A stretch of DNA of 54,211 nucleotides, taken from an uncultured Clostridia bacterium (lineage in GTDB: Bacteria > Bacillota > Clostridia > Christensenellales > Borkfalkiaceae). The stretch is taken from NCBI GenBank assembly GCA_947631905.1, contig CANRND010000014.1, positions 1-54,211 on the forward strand, in the 5' to 3' direction. A model generated the notes under the pieces. The model was given only the letters and a program-made list of their open reading frames with translations, was not told the origin of the DNA and did not search any database. Both the position numbers and the translations under genes were made by a program. This document shows, one piece after another, positions 32,040 to 40,479 of the stretch. Position 1 is the stretch's first letter, and each line of letters starts with the position of its first letter.

Positions 32040-32798
32040 TTACATCACGACAATATTGTGTTCAAGGAACAGCTCTTTGAGGTCGGCGGGAAATTCGTCG
32101 TCCGTGATGAGTACGTCGATGTCTTCGAGCCGCGCAAAGGTGTGGGGCATGATCTTGCCGATCTTGGAACTGTCGAGCATCATATACATCGCCTTTGCCT
32201 TTTGGCGGGTCATTTTGAGGAGATCGGCTTCCACCATCGAGCCGCAGGAGAAGCCGTTCTCGGGCGTGAACGCCGAGGCGGAGATGATCGCAAGTTCAAA
32301 GTTCGTGTTTTCAAAATAGGACTTCGCAACGGGGGAAGCGGTAGAGAGGTTCTCTTTCATCACTTGCCCGCCGAGCATGGTCACGTTGAGATTTTTCTTT
32401 TGCGCGAGTTCGATCGCAACCGCCAGCCCGTTGGTAAACACGTGGATGTTGATGTCGGGCAGCTCTTTCGCAAGGCACATCGCCGTGGTGCCGCCGTCGA
32501 TAAAGAGGGAACAATTTTCCTCAATGAGGCTCGCCGCTTTCTGCGCAATGCGGATCTTTTCGTCGGTGTGCATGGCGGTCTTTTTCGCATACGGCTCGTT
32601 GGAGACCTTTTGCACTTCTTTCACCGACATCGCGCCGCCGCGCACGCGGATGATCCGCCCCGCCTGTTCGAGCTGTAAAAGATCCCGCCTGAGGGTCATT
32701 TGCGACACGTCGGGGAAATAGGTGTCAAGTTGGTTGAGCGTCAGTTTTCCGCGCTTATCCAAAAGTTCGGCGATCTCTTCGATACGGTCTTTCTTCAT
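32040..32798 (-). CDS. DeoR/GlpR-family transcriptional regulator
   Basis: A 252-residue protein. The N-terminal winged HTH reads LTLNQLDTYFPDVSQMTLRR DLLQLEQAG, followed by the sugar-phosphate isomerase-like sensor domain (IEENCSLFIDGGTTAMCLAK, ISASAFTPENGFSCGSMVEA). Such regulators repress sugar catabolic operons until a sugar phosphate binds. No matching operon is adjacent, so the target is unknown. It is transcribed against its neighbours from its own promoter. Confidence 0.92.
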   Translation of the reverse strand: MKKDRIEEIAELLDKRGKLTLNQLDTYFPDVSQMTLRRDLLQLEQAGRIIRVRGGAMSVKEVQKVSNEPYAKKTAMHTDEKIRIAQKAASLIEENCSLFIDGGTTAMCLAKELPDINIHVFTNGLAVAIELAQKKNLNVTMLGGQVMKENLSTASPVAKSYFENTNFELAIISASAFTPENGFSCGSMVEADLLKMTRQKAKAMYMMLDSSKIGKIMPHTFARLEDIDVLITDDEFPADLKELFLEHNIVVM

Positions 32799-32834
32799 AT
32801 CTTTTTTCTCCCTGTCGATATTTCTACATGTAAA

Positions 32835-32863
32835 ATTTTAACACAGATGTTGAAAAATTGCAA
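32835..32863 (-). promoter_or_regulatory. Promoter of the DeoR gene
   Basis: TTGCAA (32858-32863) and TAAAAT (32835-32840) on the minus strand, 17-bp spacer. Confidence 0.7.
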
Positions 32864-33028
32864 GCATTTTTTTGCAAAAACATATTGAATTTTGCGTTTT
32901 TTTCATAAAATTACTTCAAAACTGTGAAAATATTCAAGAATGAAAAATTTTTTCGCAAACCGCTCACAAAAAATTCGGCGATTTCCCCGCAGAGCCGCAA
33001 ATGTGAAAATTTTTTGCATTTTTAACCT

Positions 33029-33316
33029 TTACTTTTCACTTAAAAGCAGCATAAGCCCGCGTTTTTGCTCCTCGGAAAGCATGCGTACGCGGCGGAACAA
33101 TTCCGCGTCCGGCGTTTCGGTATCTTCCGCGAAAAATTCTGCGAGCGTCATCCCGAACGCGGCGCAGATCGCCCTCAGCGTGGAGAGCTTTGGCTCGGCA
33201 TGCCGCGCGTAAAGATTATTTAACGTGGATTGGGTCAGCATCGCCTCCATGGCAAGATTGTTTACCGACCAACCCCGCTCCAAACGCAGACGGTCTATTT
33301 TTTCCAAAACGTCCAT
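33029..33316 (-). CDS. Small XRE-family transcriptional regulator 2
   Basis: A 95-residue protein: HTH region WSVNNLAMEAMLTQSTLNNL followed by AEPKLSTLRAICAAFGMTLA, with a short tail (FRRVRMLSEEQKRGLMLLLS) that may help dimerise. AGGGGTGAG precedes the ATG. A 9-bp inverted repeat lies just upstream (33332-33360). Confidence 0.85.
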   Translation of the reverse strand: MDVLEKIDRLRLERGWSVNNLAMEAMLTQSTLNNLYARHAEPKLSTLRAICAAFGMTLAEFFAEDTETPDAELFRRVRMLSEEQKRGLMLLLSEK

Positions 33317-33331
33317 GTCTCACCCCTTTTT

Positions 33332-33360
33332 TTATTTTAAGCGAAATTGAGTTAAAATAA
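33332..33360. promoter_or_regulatory. Inverted-repeat operator candidate upstream of XRE gene 2
   Basis: TTATTTTAA, 11-nt spacer, TTAAAATAA: perfect 9-bp arms. It begins 16 bp before the XRE start codon on the minus strand, so a bound protein would block transcription. AT-richness makes chance a little more likely than for the other two operators. Confidence 0.5.
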
Positions 33361-33376
33361 TAACCAAAATACTATT

Positions 33377-33901
33377 TCATTTTATTTTGTCAAACAAATG
33401 AGGGTCTTTGCCTTGCGCTTGTTCTTCCGCTTTCCAGCTTTCAATGCGTTTGTGGCAAATTACTACGGTGTAAGGAATTGCAATCAATGCACCAACCGTT
33501 CCGCCAAAAACATATGACTTCGTGGAATTTCCATCATACTCTTTCCACTTCTTAAATGACTGTTTGTCAAACGATTTCATTGCATCAAAAACAAATTCGC
33601 TTGAATCAACATACGTCGCGCAATTTTGAAATGCAACTTTGGCATCAACAAACTCTTCGTGTAAAATTTTGCCGTTGTGATAATTAATTTCTGCTTCTTC
33701 GAATTTTTGCTTCAATGTCTGTACTTTTAAAATTTGCTCTTGCTGATAACTTTGAAATTTTTGCAAGTTTTTGAAATTTTCCATAATTTTGTTTTTTGCA
33801 ATCAAAAAACCGGTTCCCACCGCAAGAGGAACCCACAACGGAATGCCGCATAACATAACAATGCCAAGAATTTTTGTCGAATGCTTTAAAAATTTTTTCA
33901 T
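33377..33901 (-). CDS. Membrane protein of unknown function in an AT-rich patch
   Basis: A 174-residue protein with a hydrophobic segment at ~12-35 (ILGIVMLCGIPLWVPLAVGT) and a second at ~130-150 (VFGGTVGALIAIPYTVVICH). A helical coiled-coil-like stretch lies between them (FQSYQQEQILKVQTLKQKFE). AAGGAA precedes the ATG. The base composition is clearly more AT-rich than all neighbours, and the codons are A/T-ending, which suggests foreign origin. The family is not recognised. The 33902-34101 gap beyond it is also AT-rich and shows no gene. Confidence 0.65.
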   Translation of the reverse strand: MKKFLKHSTKILGIVMLCGIPLWVPLAVGTGFLIAKNKIMENFKNLQKFQSYQQEQILKVQTLKQKFEEAEINYHNGKILHEEFVDAKVAFQNCATYVDSSEFVFDAMKSFDKQSFKKWKEYDGNSTKSYVFGGTVGALIAIPYTVVICHKRIESWKAEEQAQGKDPHLFDKIK

Positions 33902-34101
33902 TTTAACTATATTCCTTTTTTGCTAATAATTTACCAAATTCCCAAAGGAATGTCAATATGGAAACAAAATATCCATTGTTAAACAAAATCTTTGATTGGT
34001 AGATACTAAAATGTTCTCTCGCCCGTATAGACGATTCTGTATTGCTTATCCTTTTTAAGACCCGAAAGGCTCCGTTTTTTTCGGATTTCAGTGAAAATGC
34101 T

Positions 34102-34130
34102 TTGCTTTTTTCTACGCAAAATGGTACAAT
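34102..34130 (+). promoter_or_regulatory. Promoter predicting a leaderless mRNA
   Basis: TTGCTT (34102-34107) and TACAAT (34125-34130), 17-bp spacer. The next gene's ATG is at 34138, 7 nt past the -10. Confidence 0.7.
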
Positions 34131-34137
34131 ACTGCAC

Positions 34138-34776
34138 ATGGAATACAGTTACGTAAAAGAGTTGGACGATTTTTTCGCTTCGCAGTTTTCCGATTATGTG
34201 AAGATCGCCGCGATCGAGGGCTACAAGATGCCCGAGATGCTCATAGTAGGCGCGGACGGCAACATCGCGCGGAAAGACCCCAAGTTCATGCGCATCATCT
34301 ATCAGGAAAACCGCGGAGAAGTTCTCGCCAATTTCAAAGCGGCCGCCGCCGATACCGATTTTACGTTCAATTTCTGTTTTCCGCCTCTTTCGGACCGCAT
34401 CAAAGACCGCTTCCGCAAGCGGACGTTTGCCAAAATCTTACCCGAGAAACTCAAAAAGTACAACGAGACTCCCGAAAGTTTAGGCACAAAACTCGACCTC
34501 GAACAAAAGGTCTGGAACGGCATCGTCAAGGGCAAGTACTATCCCGAAAAGAATACCGTAATGGCGATCGCCCTCATCTGCCGCATGCAGACGAGGGACG
34601 CGGAGGAGCTGTTCGGCGTCCTCGGGTTGCGGCTGAAAACCGACAACGTGCGCGATATTGTGTTCGAATATCTGCTCACGCAGAAGATCTTCAACGAGGA
34701 CATGCGCGACCGCTGTCTTGCGGAGTATAAGATCGACACCATTCCCATCAGACGCGGGGGCGAAATCCCCGCATAG
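34138..34776 (+). CDS. Hypothetical protein, possible degenerate HTH
   Basis: A 212-residue soluble protein (MEYSYVKELDDFFASQFSDY). The middle has FNFCFPPLSDRIKDRFRKRT. The C-terminal part (QKVWNGIVKGKYYPEKNTVM AIALICRMQ TRDAEELFGVLGL) resembles the last helices of an XRE-type fold. The function is unknown. The start is at the predicted transcription start, without a Shine-Dalgarno. cysE follows after 27 nt. Confidence 0.75.
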   Translation: MEYSYVKELDDFFASQFSDYVKIAAIEGYKMPEMLIVGADGNIARKDPKFMRIIYQENRGEVLANFKAAAADTDFTFNFCFPPLSDRIKDRFRKRTFAKILPEKLKKYNETPESLGTKLDLEQKVWNGIVKGKYYPEKNTVMAIALICRMQTRDAEELFGVLGLRLKTDNVRDIVFEYLLTQKIFNEDMRDRCLAEYKIDTIPIRRGGEIPA

Positions 34777-34803
34777 CGCATAAACTGTTGCAAAAGGAAC
34801 GCC

Positions 34804-35436
34804 ATGTTTTTTGCAAGACTGAGAAAAGATATTGCGGCGGCAAAGCGCAACGACCCCGCCGCCCGCAGCAAGTTCGAGATCTGGCTCACCTATGCGGGCG
34901 TACACGCGCTCTCGTGGCACCGCTGGGCGAACAGGCTGTATCGCATGCACTTAAAGCTCCTCGCCCGCATGACGTCGCAGTGGGCGAAATTCCGCACGGG
35001 CATCGAGATCCACCCTGCCGCCAAGATCGCCGCGGGGGTATTCATCGACCACGGCGAGGGCGTTGTGATCGGGGAGACCGCCGAAATCGAAGAGGGGGTC
35101 GTCATCTATCAGGGCGTTACGCTCGGCGGCACGGGGAAAGAGAAGGGCAAACGCCATCCCACCATCAAAAAGAACGTCACCATCTCCTGCGGGGCGAAAG
35201 TCCTCGGCGGGTTCACCGTCGGCGAGGGCGCAAAGATCGGCGCGGGCGCGGTGGTTTTAAGCGAGGTGCCGCCCTATGCCACCGTGGTGGGGGTCCCGGG
35301 GCGGGTCGTGCGGATCAACGGCGAGAAAGTGCAGGACTTGCTCCCCGAAAAAGAGGACCCCGTGGTAAGGGAGCTGTGTGCGCTCCGCGAGCGGGTGTTC
35401 GCCCTCGAAGAAGAAATCAAAAAACGGGATAAGTAA
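34804..35436 (+). CDS. cysE: Serine O-acetyltransferase
   Basis: A 210-residue enzyme. The N-terminal helical part (FEIWLTYAGVHALSWHRWAN) and the hexapeptide left-handed beta-helix match CysE: GIEIHPAAKIAAGVFIDHGE with the catalytic Asp-His, IGETAEIEEGVVIYQGVTLG, GKEKGKRHPTIKKNVTISCG. It makes O-acetylserine from serine and acetyl-CoA for cysteine synthesis. AAAGGAAC precedes the ATG. cysS follows after 16 nt, an arrangement known from Bacillus. Confidence 0.95.
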   Translation: MFFARLRKDIAAAKRNDPAARSKFEIWLTYAGVHALSWHRWANRLYRMHLKLLARMTSQWAKFRTGIEIHPAAKIAAGVFIDHGEGVVIGETAEIEEGVVIYQGVTLGGTGKEKGKRHPTIKKNVTISCGAKVLGGFTVGEGAKIGAGAVVLSEVPPYATVVGVPGRVVRINGEKVQDLLPEKEDPVVRELCALRERVFALEEEIKKRDK

Positions 35437-35452
35437 TTCCATAGGGAAAGAC

Positions 35453-36838
35453 ATGAAACTATACAATTCGCTCACAAGAAGAAAAGAGGAGTTTATTCCC
35501 CTTGAAGAGGGAAAAGTGAAGATGTACGCCTGCGGCATCACGGTATCGGGCGAGGCGCACGTGGGACACGGCTTCCAGGCCATTCTCTACGACATTTTCC
35601 GTAAATTCCTCGAAAAGCAGGGCTACCAGGTGACGTATGCCCGCAATTATACGGACGTAGACGACAAGATCATCGCAAAGAGCCGCGAGACGGGGATCCC
35701 CGCCGACAAATACGCCGAGCAGATGATCGGAAAGATCGACGAAGTCATGCGCAAGCTTGACGTGGGCGAGCCGACCGTGTGGCTTAAAGCCACCGAGAAC
35801 ATCGGCAACATCATCTCCTTTATCGAGGACCTCATCGGCAAGGGGCATGCCTATGCCGCACCCAACGGAGACGTGTATTTCGACGTGGACAGCTATCCCG
35901 CCTACGGACAGCTCTCGGGCAGGGACAAAGAGGACATGCTCGACGGGGTGCGCGTCGAGAACGACGGGTGCAAGAAAAACCCTTACGATTTCGCGCTTTG
36001 GAAAGCGGCGAAAGAGGGGGAGATCTGCTGGGATTCCCCGTGGGGGAAAGGCCGCCCCGGCTGGCACATCGAATGCTCCGCAATGAACCGCGCCGCGTTC
36101 GGGGACCAGATCGACATCCACGGCGGCGGGAGAGACCTCATCTTTCCCCACCACGAAAACGAGATCGCGCAGACGGAGGCCTTAACGGGCAAACGGTTTG
36201 CAAAATACTGGATGCACAACGGCCTCATCAAAGTCAACGGGCAGAAGATGAGCAAGTCGCTCGGGAACAGTCTGTTGCTCGAAGACCTGCTCGCAAAATA
36301 CAGCAACGAGGCAATCAAATTCGCCCTCCTTTCCACGGGCTACCGCGGCGACGTGAACATTACGGACGATCTCTTTCCCGAAGCGGAGAGCCGCCTCGTG
36401 CGCTTCTATACCCTCATCGACAGGGCGGAGACCGCGTTCCCCGAGGGGGCGGGGACGTACCCCGAGATCGACAAAAAGTTCGACGCGGCGATGAGCGACG
36501 ATTTCAACACCGCGCTTGCGCTCTCTGATTTATACGGATATTTTAAGGACGTATCGCGTTATTTGGCAGAAAACGACCCGACGGCGCGCAGAATGACCGA
36601 CCAGATCCGCGCGACATACTCCCTTTTGGGGCTGTTCAAAAAGAACGCGAAAGAGTATCTCGCGCAATATGCGCGGGAGGAGGAAGCGCCTGCGGAGGTA
36701 AAGGCGCTTGCCGAAGCGCGTTGGGCGGCCCGTCTCGCAAAGGACTGGCCCAAGAGCGACGAACTCCGCGAAAAGCTGAAACAAATGGGCTACGCCGTCA
36801 AAGATTCCAAAGACGGCTATACGTTGAGCAAAATCTGA
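35453..36838 (+). CDS. cysS: Cysteinyl-tRNA synthetase
   Basis: A 461-residue class I synthetase. The N-terminus MKLYNSLTRRKEEFIPLEEG leads to KMYACGITVSGEAHVGHG, where the usual CGPTVYDxxHIGN is CGITVSGEAHVGH, a diverged HIGH box. The zinc-site Cys is kept, as are GWHIECSAMN, DIHGGGRDLIFPHHENEIAQ and KMSKSLGN. It charges tRNA-Cys and shares an operon with cysE. The start has AGGGAAAG upstream. No T-box leader precedes it. Confidence 0.96.
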   Translation: MKLYNSLTRRKEEFIPLEEGKVKMYACGITVSGEAHVGHGFQAILYDIFRKFLEKQGYQVTYARNYTDVDDKIIAKSRETGIPADKYAEQMIGKIDEVMRKLDVGEPTVWLKATENIGNIISFIEDLIGKGHAYAAPNGDVYFDVDSYPAYGQLSGRDKEDMLDGVRVENDGCKKNPYDFALWKAAKEGEICWDSPWGKGRPGWHIECSAMNRAAFGDQIDIHGGGRDLIFPHHENEIAQTEALTGKRFAKYWMHNGLIKVNGQKMSKSLGNSLLLEDLLAKYSNEAIKFALLSTGYRGDVNITDDLFPEAESRLVRFYTLIDRAETAFPEGAGTYPEIDKKFDAAMSDDFNTALALSDLYGYFKDVSRYLAENDPTARRMTDQIRATYSLLGLFKKNAKEYLAQYAREEEAPAEVKALAEARWAARLAKDWPKSDELREKLKQMGYAVKDSKDGYTLSKI

Positions 36839-36879
36839 GCGGTTTTTCCGCAGAGGGAACGCTCTCTCTTGTCGCCCTC

Positions 36880-36916
36880 CCCCGCGCATTTGCGCGGGGG
36901 AGGGGCAGGGGAGGGG
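36880..36916. other. GC-rich hairpin after cysS
   Basis: CCCTCCCCCGCGC, loop ATTT, GCGCGGGGGAGGG, close in sequence to the terminator stem at 26045-26076 but without a T-run. The 36839-37044 gap otherwise shows only GC-rich fragments like the family repeats. Confidence 0.6.
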
Positions 36917-37044
36917 GTGCCTTATTTTTGAAAGTCTCTTTGCAACACTCCCCTTTCCCCCTCGCGTTGCTCGGGCACTTTCCCCCAACAAGTTGAGGGA
37001 CAGCAAGAATATAAATCCATTAAAACAAAATCAAGGAAGTAAAT

Positions 37045-38856
37045 ATGAAGATCACGGCGAAAGAACTGAGACAAAAATGGCTTGACTTTTATAAGAGCAA
37101 GGGACACACCGACATCGGCGCGGTATCCCTCATCGGCGACGGGTCTACGGGCGTCATGTTCAACGTGGCGGGCATGCAACCCCTTATGCCCTATCTCCTC
37201 GGCAAGCCCCACCCCGCGGGAAAGCGGCTCTGCAATGTGCAGGGGTGCATGCGCACGGTGGACATCGACTCGGTGGGCGATCCCTCCCACTTCACCTTTT
37301 TCGAAATGATGGGCAACTGGTCCCTCGGCGACTATTTCAAGAAAGAGAAAACGGCGTGGACGTTCGAAATTCTGACGGACGTATTCGGCCTCGACAAGGA
37401 GAAGCTCTGCACGACGGTGTTCGAGGGCAACGAGAGCGTCCCCCGCGACGACGAGACGGCGCGGCTTCTGATCGGCCTCGGCATCAGGCCCGAGCATGTC
37501 TTTTATCTTCCCAAAGAGGACAACTGGTGGGAACTCGAAGGCACCGTGGGGACCCCCTGCGGGCCGGATAACGAGTGGTTCTATCCCCTCGACGTGGACA
37601 AGGAAAACCCCGTGTTCCCCGATGACTACGTGGAGATCGGCAACGACGTCTACATGCAGTATCAAAAACTCGAAAACGGTTACACCCCCCTCGAAAACAA
37701 GAACGTGGATACGGGTTTCGGGTTCGACCGCATGCTCCTCTTTTTGAACGGCCTGCACGACGCGTATAAGACAGACCTTTTTACCGAAGTCATCGCCGAA
37801 CTTGAACGCGCCTCGGGCAAAGCCTACGACGACGGCGGCGAAGCGCAGCGGGCAATGCGCATCATCGCGGACCATACCCGCACGACCGTGATGCTCATCG
37901 GCGACAGAACGGGCGTGCTTCCCTCCAACACGGGCGCGGGCTACATCCTGCGCAGGATCATGCGGCGGGCCATCCGCTATTGCCGCCAGCTTGAAATTTC
38001 TTCGGACGTATTGCAAAACGTCGCCAAAATCTACATCGAAAAGGTGTACGACGAGGCCTATCCGCTCCTTAAAGAGAAAGAGGACTACATTCTCGACGAG
38101 ATCAAAAAAGAGGCGGACCGCTTCGAGGCGACCCTCGTCACGGGCATGAAAGAATTTGAAAAGTGCGTCACGGGCCTTGCCCGCAAAAACGAGTTCATGG
38201 CAAAGAGCGATCCCGCTTACGTTCCCGAAACGGTCATCGGCGGGAAAGCTGCGTTCCGCCTTTACGATACCTACGGCTTCCCGCTCGAACTCACCGAGGA
38301 ACTTGCCGCGGAAAAGGGGCTTACGGTGGATAAAAACGGCTTCGACGAGGCGTTCAAGGAGCATCAGGAAAAGAGCCGCGTCCTGAATAAGGGCGAGGCG
38401 AAAGGGGGCCTCGAAAGCCACAGCGAAATGGCGGTCAAGTACCACACGGCGACCCACCTTTTGAACGCGGCCTTAAAGGCGGTGCTTTCTCCCGATTGCA
38501 ACCAAAAGGGTTCCAACATCACCGATGAACGCATGCGGTTCGACTTCAATTTCGACCGCGCCATGACGCCCGAAGAGATCGCGGCGGTAGAGAAGCTCGT
38601 CAATGAGAAGATCGCAGAGGATATTCCCGTCGTCTACAAGGAGATGAGCCTCGAAGAGGCGCGGGCGGAGCATTTCGTCGGCGTGTTCGACAGCAAGTAC
38701 GGCGAAGTGGTAAAAACGTACTCCATCGGGGAGTTCAGCAAGGAGATGTGCGGCGGACCGCACGTGGAACACACGGGCGTTTTGGGACATTTCAAGATCC
38801 AGAAAGAACAATCCTCTTCCGCGGGTGTGAGAAGAATTAAGGCGATACTGGAATAG
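37045..38856 (+). CDS. alaS: Alanyl-tRNA synthetase, short form lacking C-Ala
   Basis: A 603-residue class II synthetase. The aminoacylation domain starts ELRQKWLDFYKSKGHTDIGA, with FTFFEMMGNWSLGDYFKKE and FDRMLLFLNGL. The tRNA-recognition part follows. The editing site is present: HTATHLLNAAL and CGGPHVEHTG (zinc ligands). It ends SSSAGVRRIKAILE, where the editing domain normally ends, so the ~250-residue oligomerisation/C-Ala part is missing. No frameshift is seen. It charges tRNA-Ala. The N-terminus (GDGSTGVMFNVAGMQPLMPY) differs from the classic form. Confidence 0.93.
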   Translation: MKITAKELRQKWLDFYKSKGHTDIGAVSLIGDGSTGVMFNVAGMQPLMPYLLGKPHPAGKRLCNVQGCMRTVDIDSVGDPSHFTFFEMMGNWSLGDYFKKEKTAWTFEILTDVFGLDKEKLCTTVFEGNESVPRDDETARLLIGLGIRPEHVFYLPKEDNWWELEGTVGTPCGPDNEWFYPLDVDKENPVFPDDYVEIGNDVYMQYQKLENGYTPLENKNVDTGFGFDRMLLFLNGLHDAYKTDLFTEVIAELERASGKAYDDGGEAQRAMRIIADHTRTTVMLIGDRTGVLPSNTGAGYILRRIMRRAIRYCRQLEISSDVLQNVAKIYIEKVYDEAYPLLKEKEDYILDEIKKEADRFEATLVTGMKEFEKCVTGLARKNEFMAKSDPAYVPETVIGGKAAFRLYDTYGFPLELTEELAAEKGLTVDKNGFDEAFKEHQEKSRVLNKGEAKGGLESHSEMAVKYHTATHLLNAALKAVLSPDCNQKGSNITDERMRFDFNFDRAMTPEEIAAVEKLVNEKIAEDIPVVYKEMSLEEARAEHFVGVFDSKYGEVVKTYSIGEFSKEMCGGPHVEHTGVLGHFKIQKEQSSSAGVRRIKAILE

Positions 38857-38858
38857 GT

Positions 38859-38983
38859 TCACGAAAAATCTTTTGCTTCGCAAAATCTTTTTCCGTGAGG
38901 AAACATGCGTGCGCGCCTTAACTTTGTTGTCCTTTTGTTCGTTTCATCGGACAACAAGGCAAAAGTAATTGCCAAATTGTGTC
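38859..38983. repeat. Direct repeat, copy 1 (~125 bp)
   Basis: It starts TTCACGAAAAATCTTTTGCT, passes through TTTTGCTTCGCAAAA and TCCGTGAGGAAAC, later GCGCCTTAAC, GTTCGTTTCATCGGACAA and TTGCCAAATTG. Copy 2 is at 39138-39268. Confidence 0.85.
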
Positions 38984-39032
38984 GCGCAGCGAAGAAGCGT
39001 GGTTCTTCTCGCGCAAGGAGTTTTAATTGTCA

Positions 39033-39125
39033 TTTCGTCCCGCGCGCATTTCTATTTCTCTAAGCGCGGCACGAGCCGTAGGCGAAGTACCGAAGTAAGC
39101 GCGGCGAACGAAGTGGAGAAATCTC
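39033..39125. repeat. Family A repeat copy between the direct repeats
   Basis: TGTCATTTCGTCCCGCGCGC ... GCGCGGCACGAGCCGTAGGC and GGAGAAATCTCGACC: a partial family A copy without the right end. The second direct-repeat copy starts just after it. Confidence 0.7.
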
Positions 39126-39137
39126 GACCTTATTATA

Positions 39138-39268
39138 TTCACGAAAAATCTTTTGCTTCGCAAAATCTTTTTCCGTGAGGAAACCGACTTTTGCGCCTTA
39201 ACCCACTCGTCCTCTCGTTCGTTTCATCGGACAAGAAGGCAAAAGGGTTTGCCAAATTGGGGCGCCCA
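39138..39268. repeat. Direct repeat, copy 2 (~130 bp)
   Basis: The first ~47 bases are identical to copy 1 (38859-38905); the rest is partly diverged but keeps GCGCCTTAAC, GTTCGTTTCATCGGACAA and TTGCCAAATTG. The 38857-39533 gap holds no supported gene. Confidence 0.85.
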
Positions 39269-39385
39269 CGGCGGAAGTGAATTCCGCCTAAGGCACATAT
39301 TTTAGTTTCGCACAATTCTTTGCTCGCTCCACCCTCGGCTCCACCTTTCAGGGGCAGCAAGGGGAAGCGGAATACCACTCCCAAA

Positions 39386-39473
39386 TCACGTCATGTTGAG
39401 CGGAGGCGCAAGCCGTAGTCGAAACATGTCCGCATTATATTAAGGACATTCCTCGATTGCGCTCGGAATGACG
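39386..39473. repeat. Dispersed repeat, family B
   Basis: ACGTCATGTTGAGCGGAGGC and GTCGAAACATGTCC at the left, an AT-rich centre, then GCTCGGAATGACGT at the right. It resembles the copy at 26149-26265. Confidence 0.7.
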
Positions 39474-39533
39474 TAATTAGAACGGTGAGGCGGGGTGACG
39501 TAATTCACCACATTATTATAAAGGGAAAAGCAT

Positions 39534-40100
39534 ATGAAAGAACGGACGCAAAAAGAAAGATTGCTGGCGGGGGAACTCTATAAAGTAGACGAAGAACTCG
39601 CGGGAGAGCTTGCGGCATGCAAGAGAAAGTGCGAGCTGTACAACCGCACCCCGCGCGACAACGCGGAAGAGCGCAGAGCGATCATGCGCTCTATTCTCGG
39701 CAAGTGCGGCGAAAATTTCAACATCGAGAGCAACGTGTGGTTCGACTACGGCTACAATACCGAAGTGGGCGAAAATTTCTACGCCAACCACGACTGCATG
39801 TTTTTGGATACCAACAAGCTCATCTTCGGCGACAACGTGTTCATCGCGCCGCAGTGCGGCTTTTACACGGCGGGCCACCCGCTTGAAGCCGATGTGCGCC
39901 GCGCCCAGCTTGAATTTGCAAAGCCCATCGTGGTGGGAAGCGACGTGTGGTTCGGCGGCGGCGTAAAAGTTCTCCCCGGGGTCACGATCGGCGATAACGT
40001 CGTCATCGGCGCAGGCTCCGTGGTGGTGCATGACATTCCGAGCAATTCGGTGGCGGTGGGGAACCCCGCGCATGTCATAAAGACATTGCCGCGCCGATGA
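39534..40100 (+). CDS. Maltose/galactoside O-acetyltransferase-like enzyme
   Basis: A 188-residue hexapeptide-repeat acetyltransferase. The Maa/LacA N-terminal motif (ERLLAGELYKVDEELAGELA) leads to the beta-helix (NIESNVWFDYGYNTEVGENF, YANHDCMFLDTNKLIFGDNV, HPLEADVRRAQLEFAKPIVV with the catalytic His, VLPGVTIGDNVVIGAGSVVV). It transfers acetyl groups from acetyl-CoA to sugars, possibly for detoxification; the real substrate is unknown. The last ~80 bases of the gene are duplicated at 40216-40296. Confidence 0.92.
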   Translation: MKERTQKERLLAGELYKVDEELAGELAACKRKCELYNRTPRDNAEERRAIMRSILGKCGENFNIESNVWFDYGYNTEVGENFYANHDCMFLDTNKLIFGDNVFIAPQCGFYTAGHPLEADVRRAQLEFAKPIVVGSDVWFGGGVKVLPGVTIGDNVVIGAGSVVVHDIPSNSVAVGNPAHVIKTLPRR

Positions 40101-40215
40101 CAGGGTTCCCGAAAAAGATTGCGAAGCAAGATTTTTGGGGAAGAGGAGCGGCAGGCATAAAAAAGGAGCGGCGAGGGGAACGAGCCGCGAAAGTATCCGC
40201 CTTGCCGCGACGAGG

Positions 40216-40312
40216 CGCGGGCTCCGTGGTGGTGCATGACGTTCCGAGCAATTCGGTGGCAGTGGGGAACCCCGCGCATGTCATAAAGACGTTGCCGAAA
40301 ACGGTGAAATAA
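40216..40312 (+). pseudogene. Duplicated 3' end of the acetyltransferase gene
   Basis: 40216-40296 repeats 40014-40094 with only a few changes (the encoded GSVVVHD, PSNSVAVGNPAHVIKTLP part). It ends in the same frame with KTVK and a stop. Between the copies is ~120 bp of unrelated sequence with a hairpin (CCCGAAAAAGATTGC ... GCAAGATTTTTGGGG). It has no start of its own, so it is a remnant. Confidence 0.75.
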
Positions 40313-40330
40313 CAAAAAAACACAGGCTAT

Positions 40331-40377
40331 GCGCGGCGCCGCCCGAGGGGCGGCGCCGCGCGGCCGCTTTTCCATAA
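40331..40377 (+). terminator. Terminator-like hairpin after the duplicated tail
   Basis: A 14-bp GC stem (GCGCGGCGCCGCCC, loop GAG, complement) followed after 6 nt by TTTT. The stem is very strong; the T-run is displaced. Confidence 0.65.
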
Positions 40378-40428
40378 AAAAATTTTTGTTTTTTCCGAAA
40401 AAATCTTAAAATCGCAACTCAAAACAGC

Positions 40429-40457
40429 TTGACGATACCCCTTTGATTGCTTATAAT
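40429..40457 (+). promoter_or_regulatory. Promoter of rplM-rpsI
   Basis: TTGACG (40429-40434) and TATAAT (40452-40457), 17-bp spacer. The start near 40464 leaves a 78-nt leader. Confidence 0.88.
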
Positions 40458-40479
40458 GGAGGGGTAAATCGGCAAAGCG

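Noticed and set aside
33903-34139. 78-codon minus-strand frame between the AT-rich membrane gene and the 34138 gene
   Set aside because: No ribosome site, no recognisable motif, and it overlaps the promoter of the plus-strand gene.
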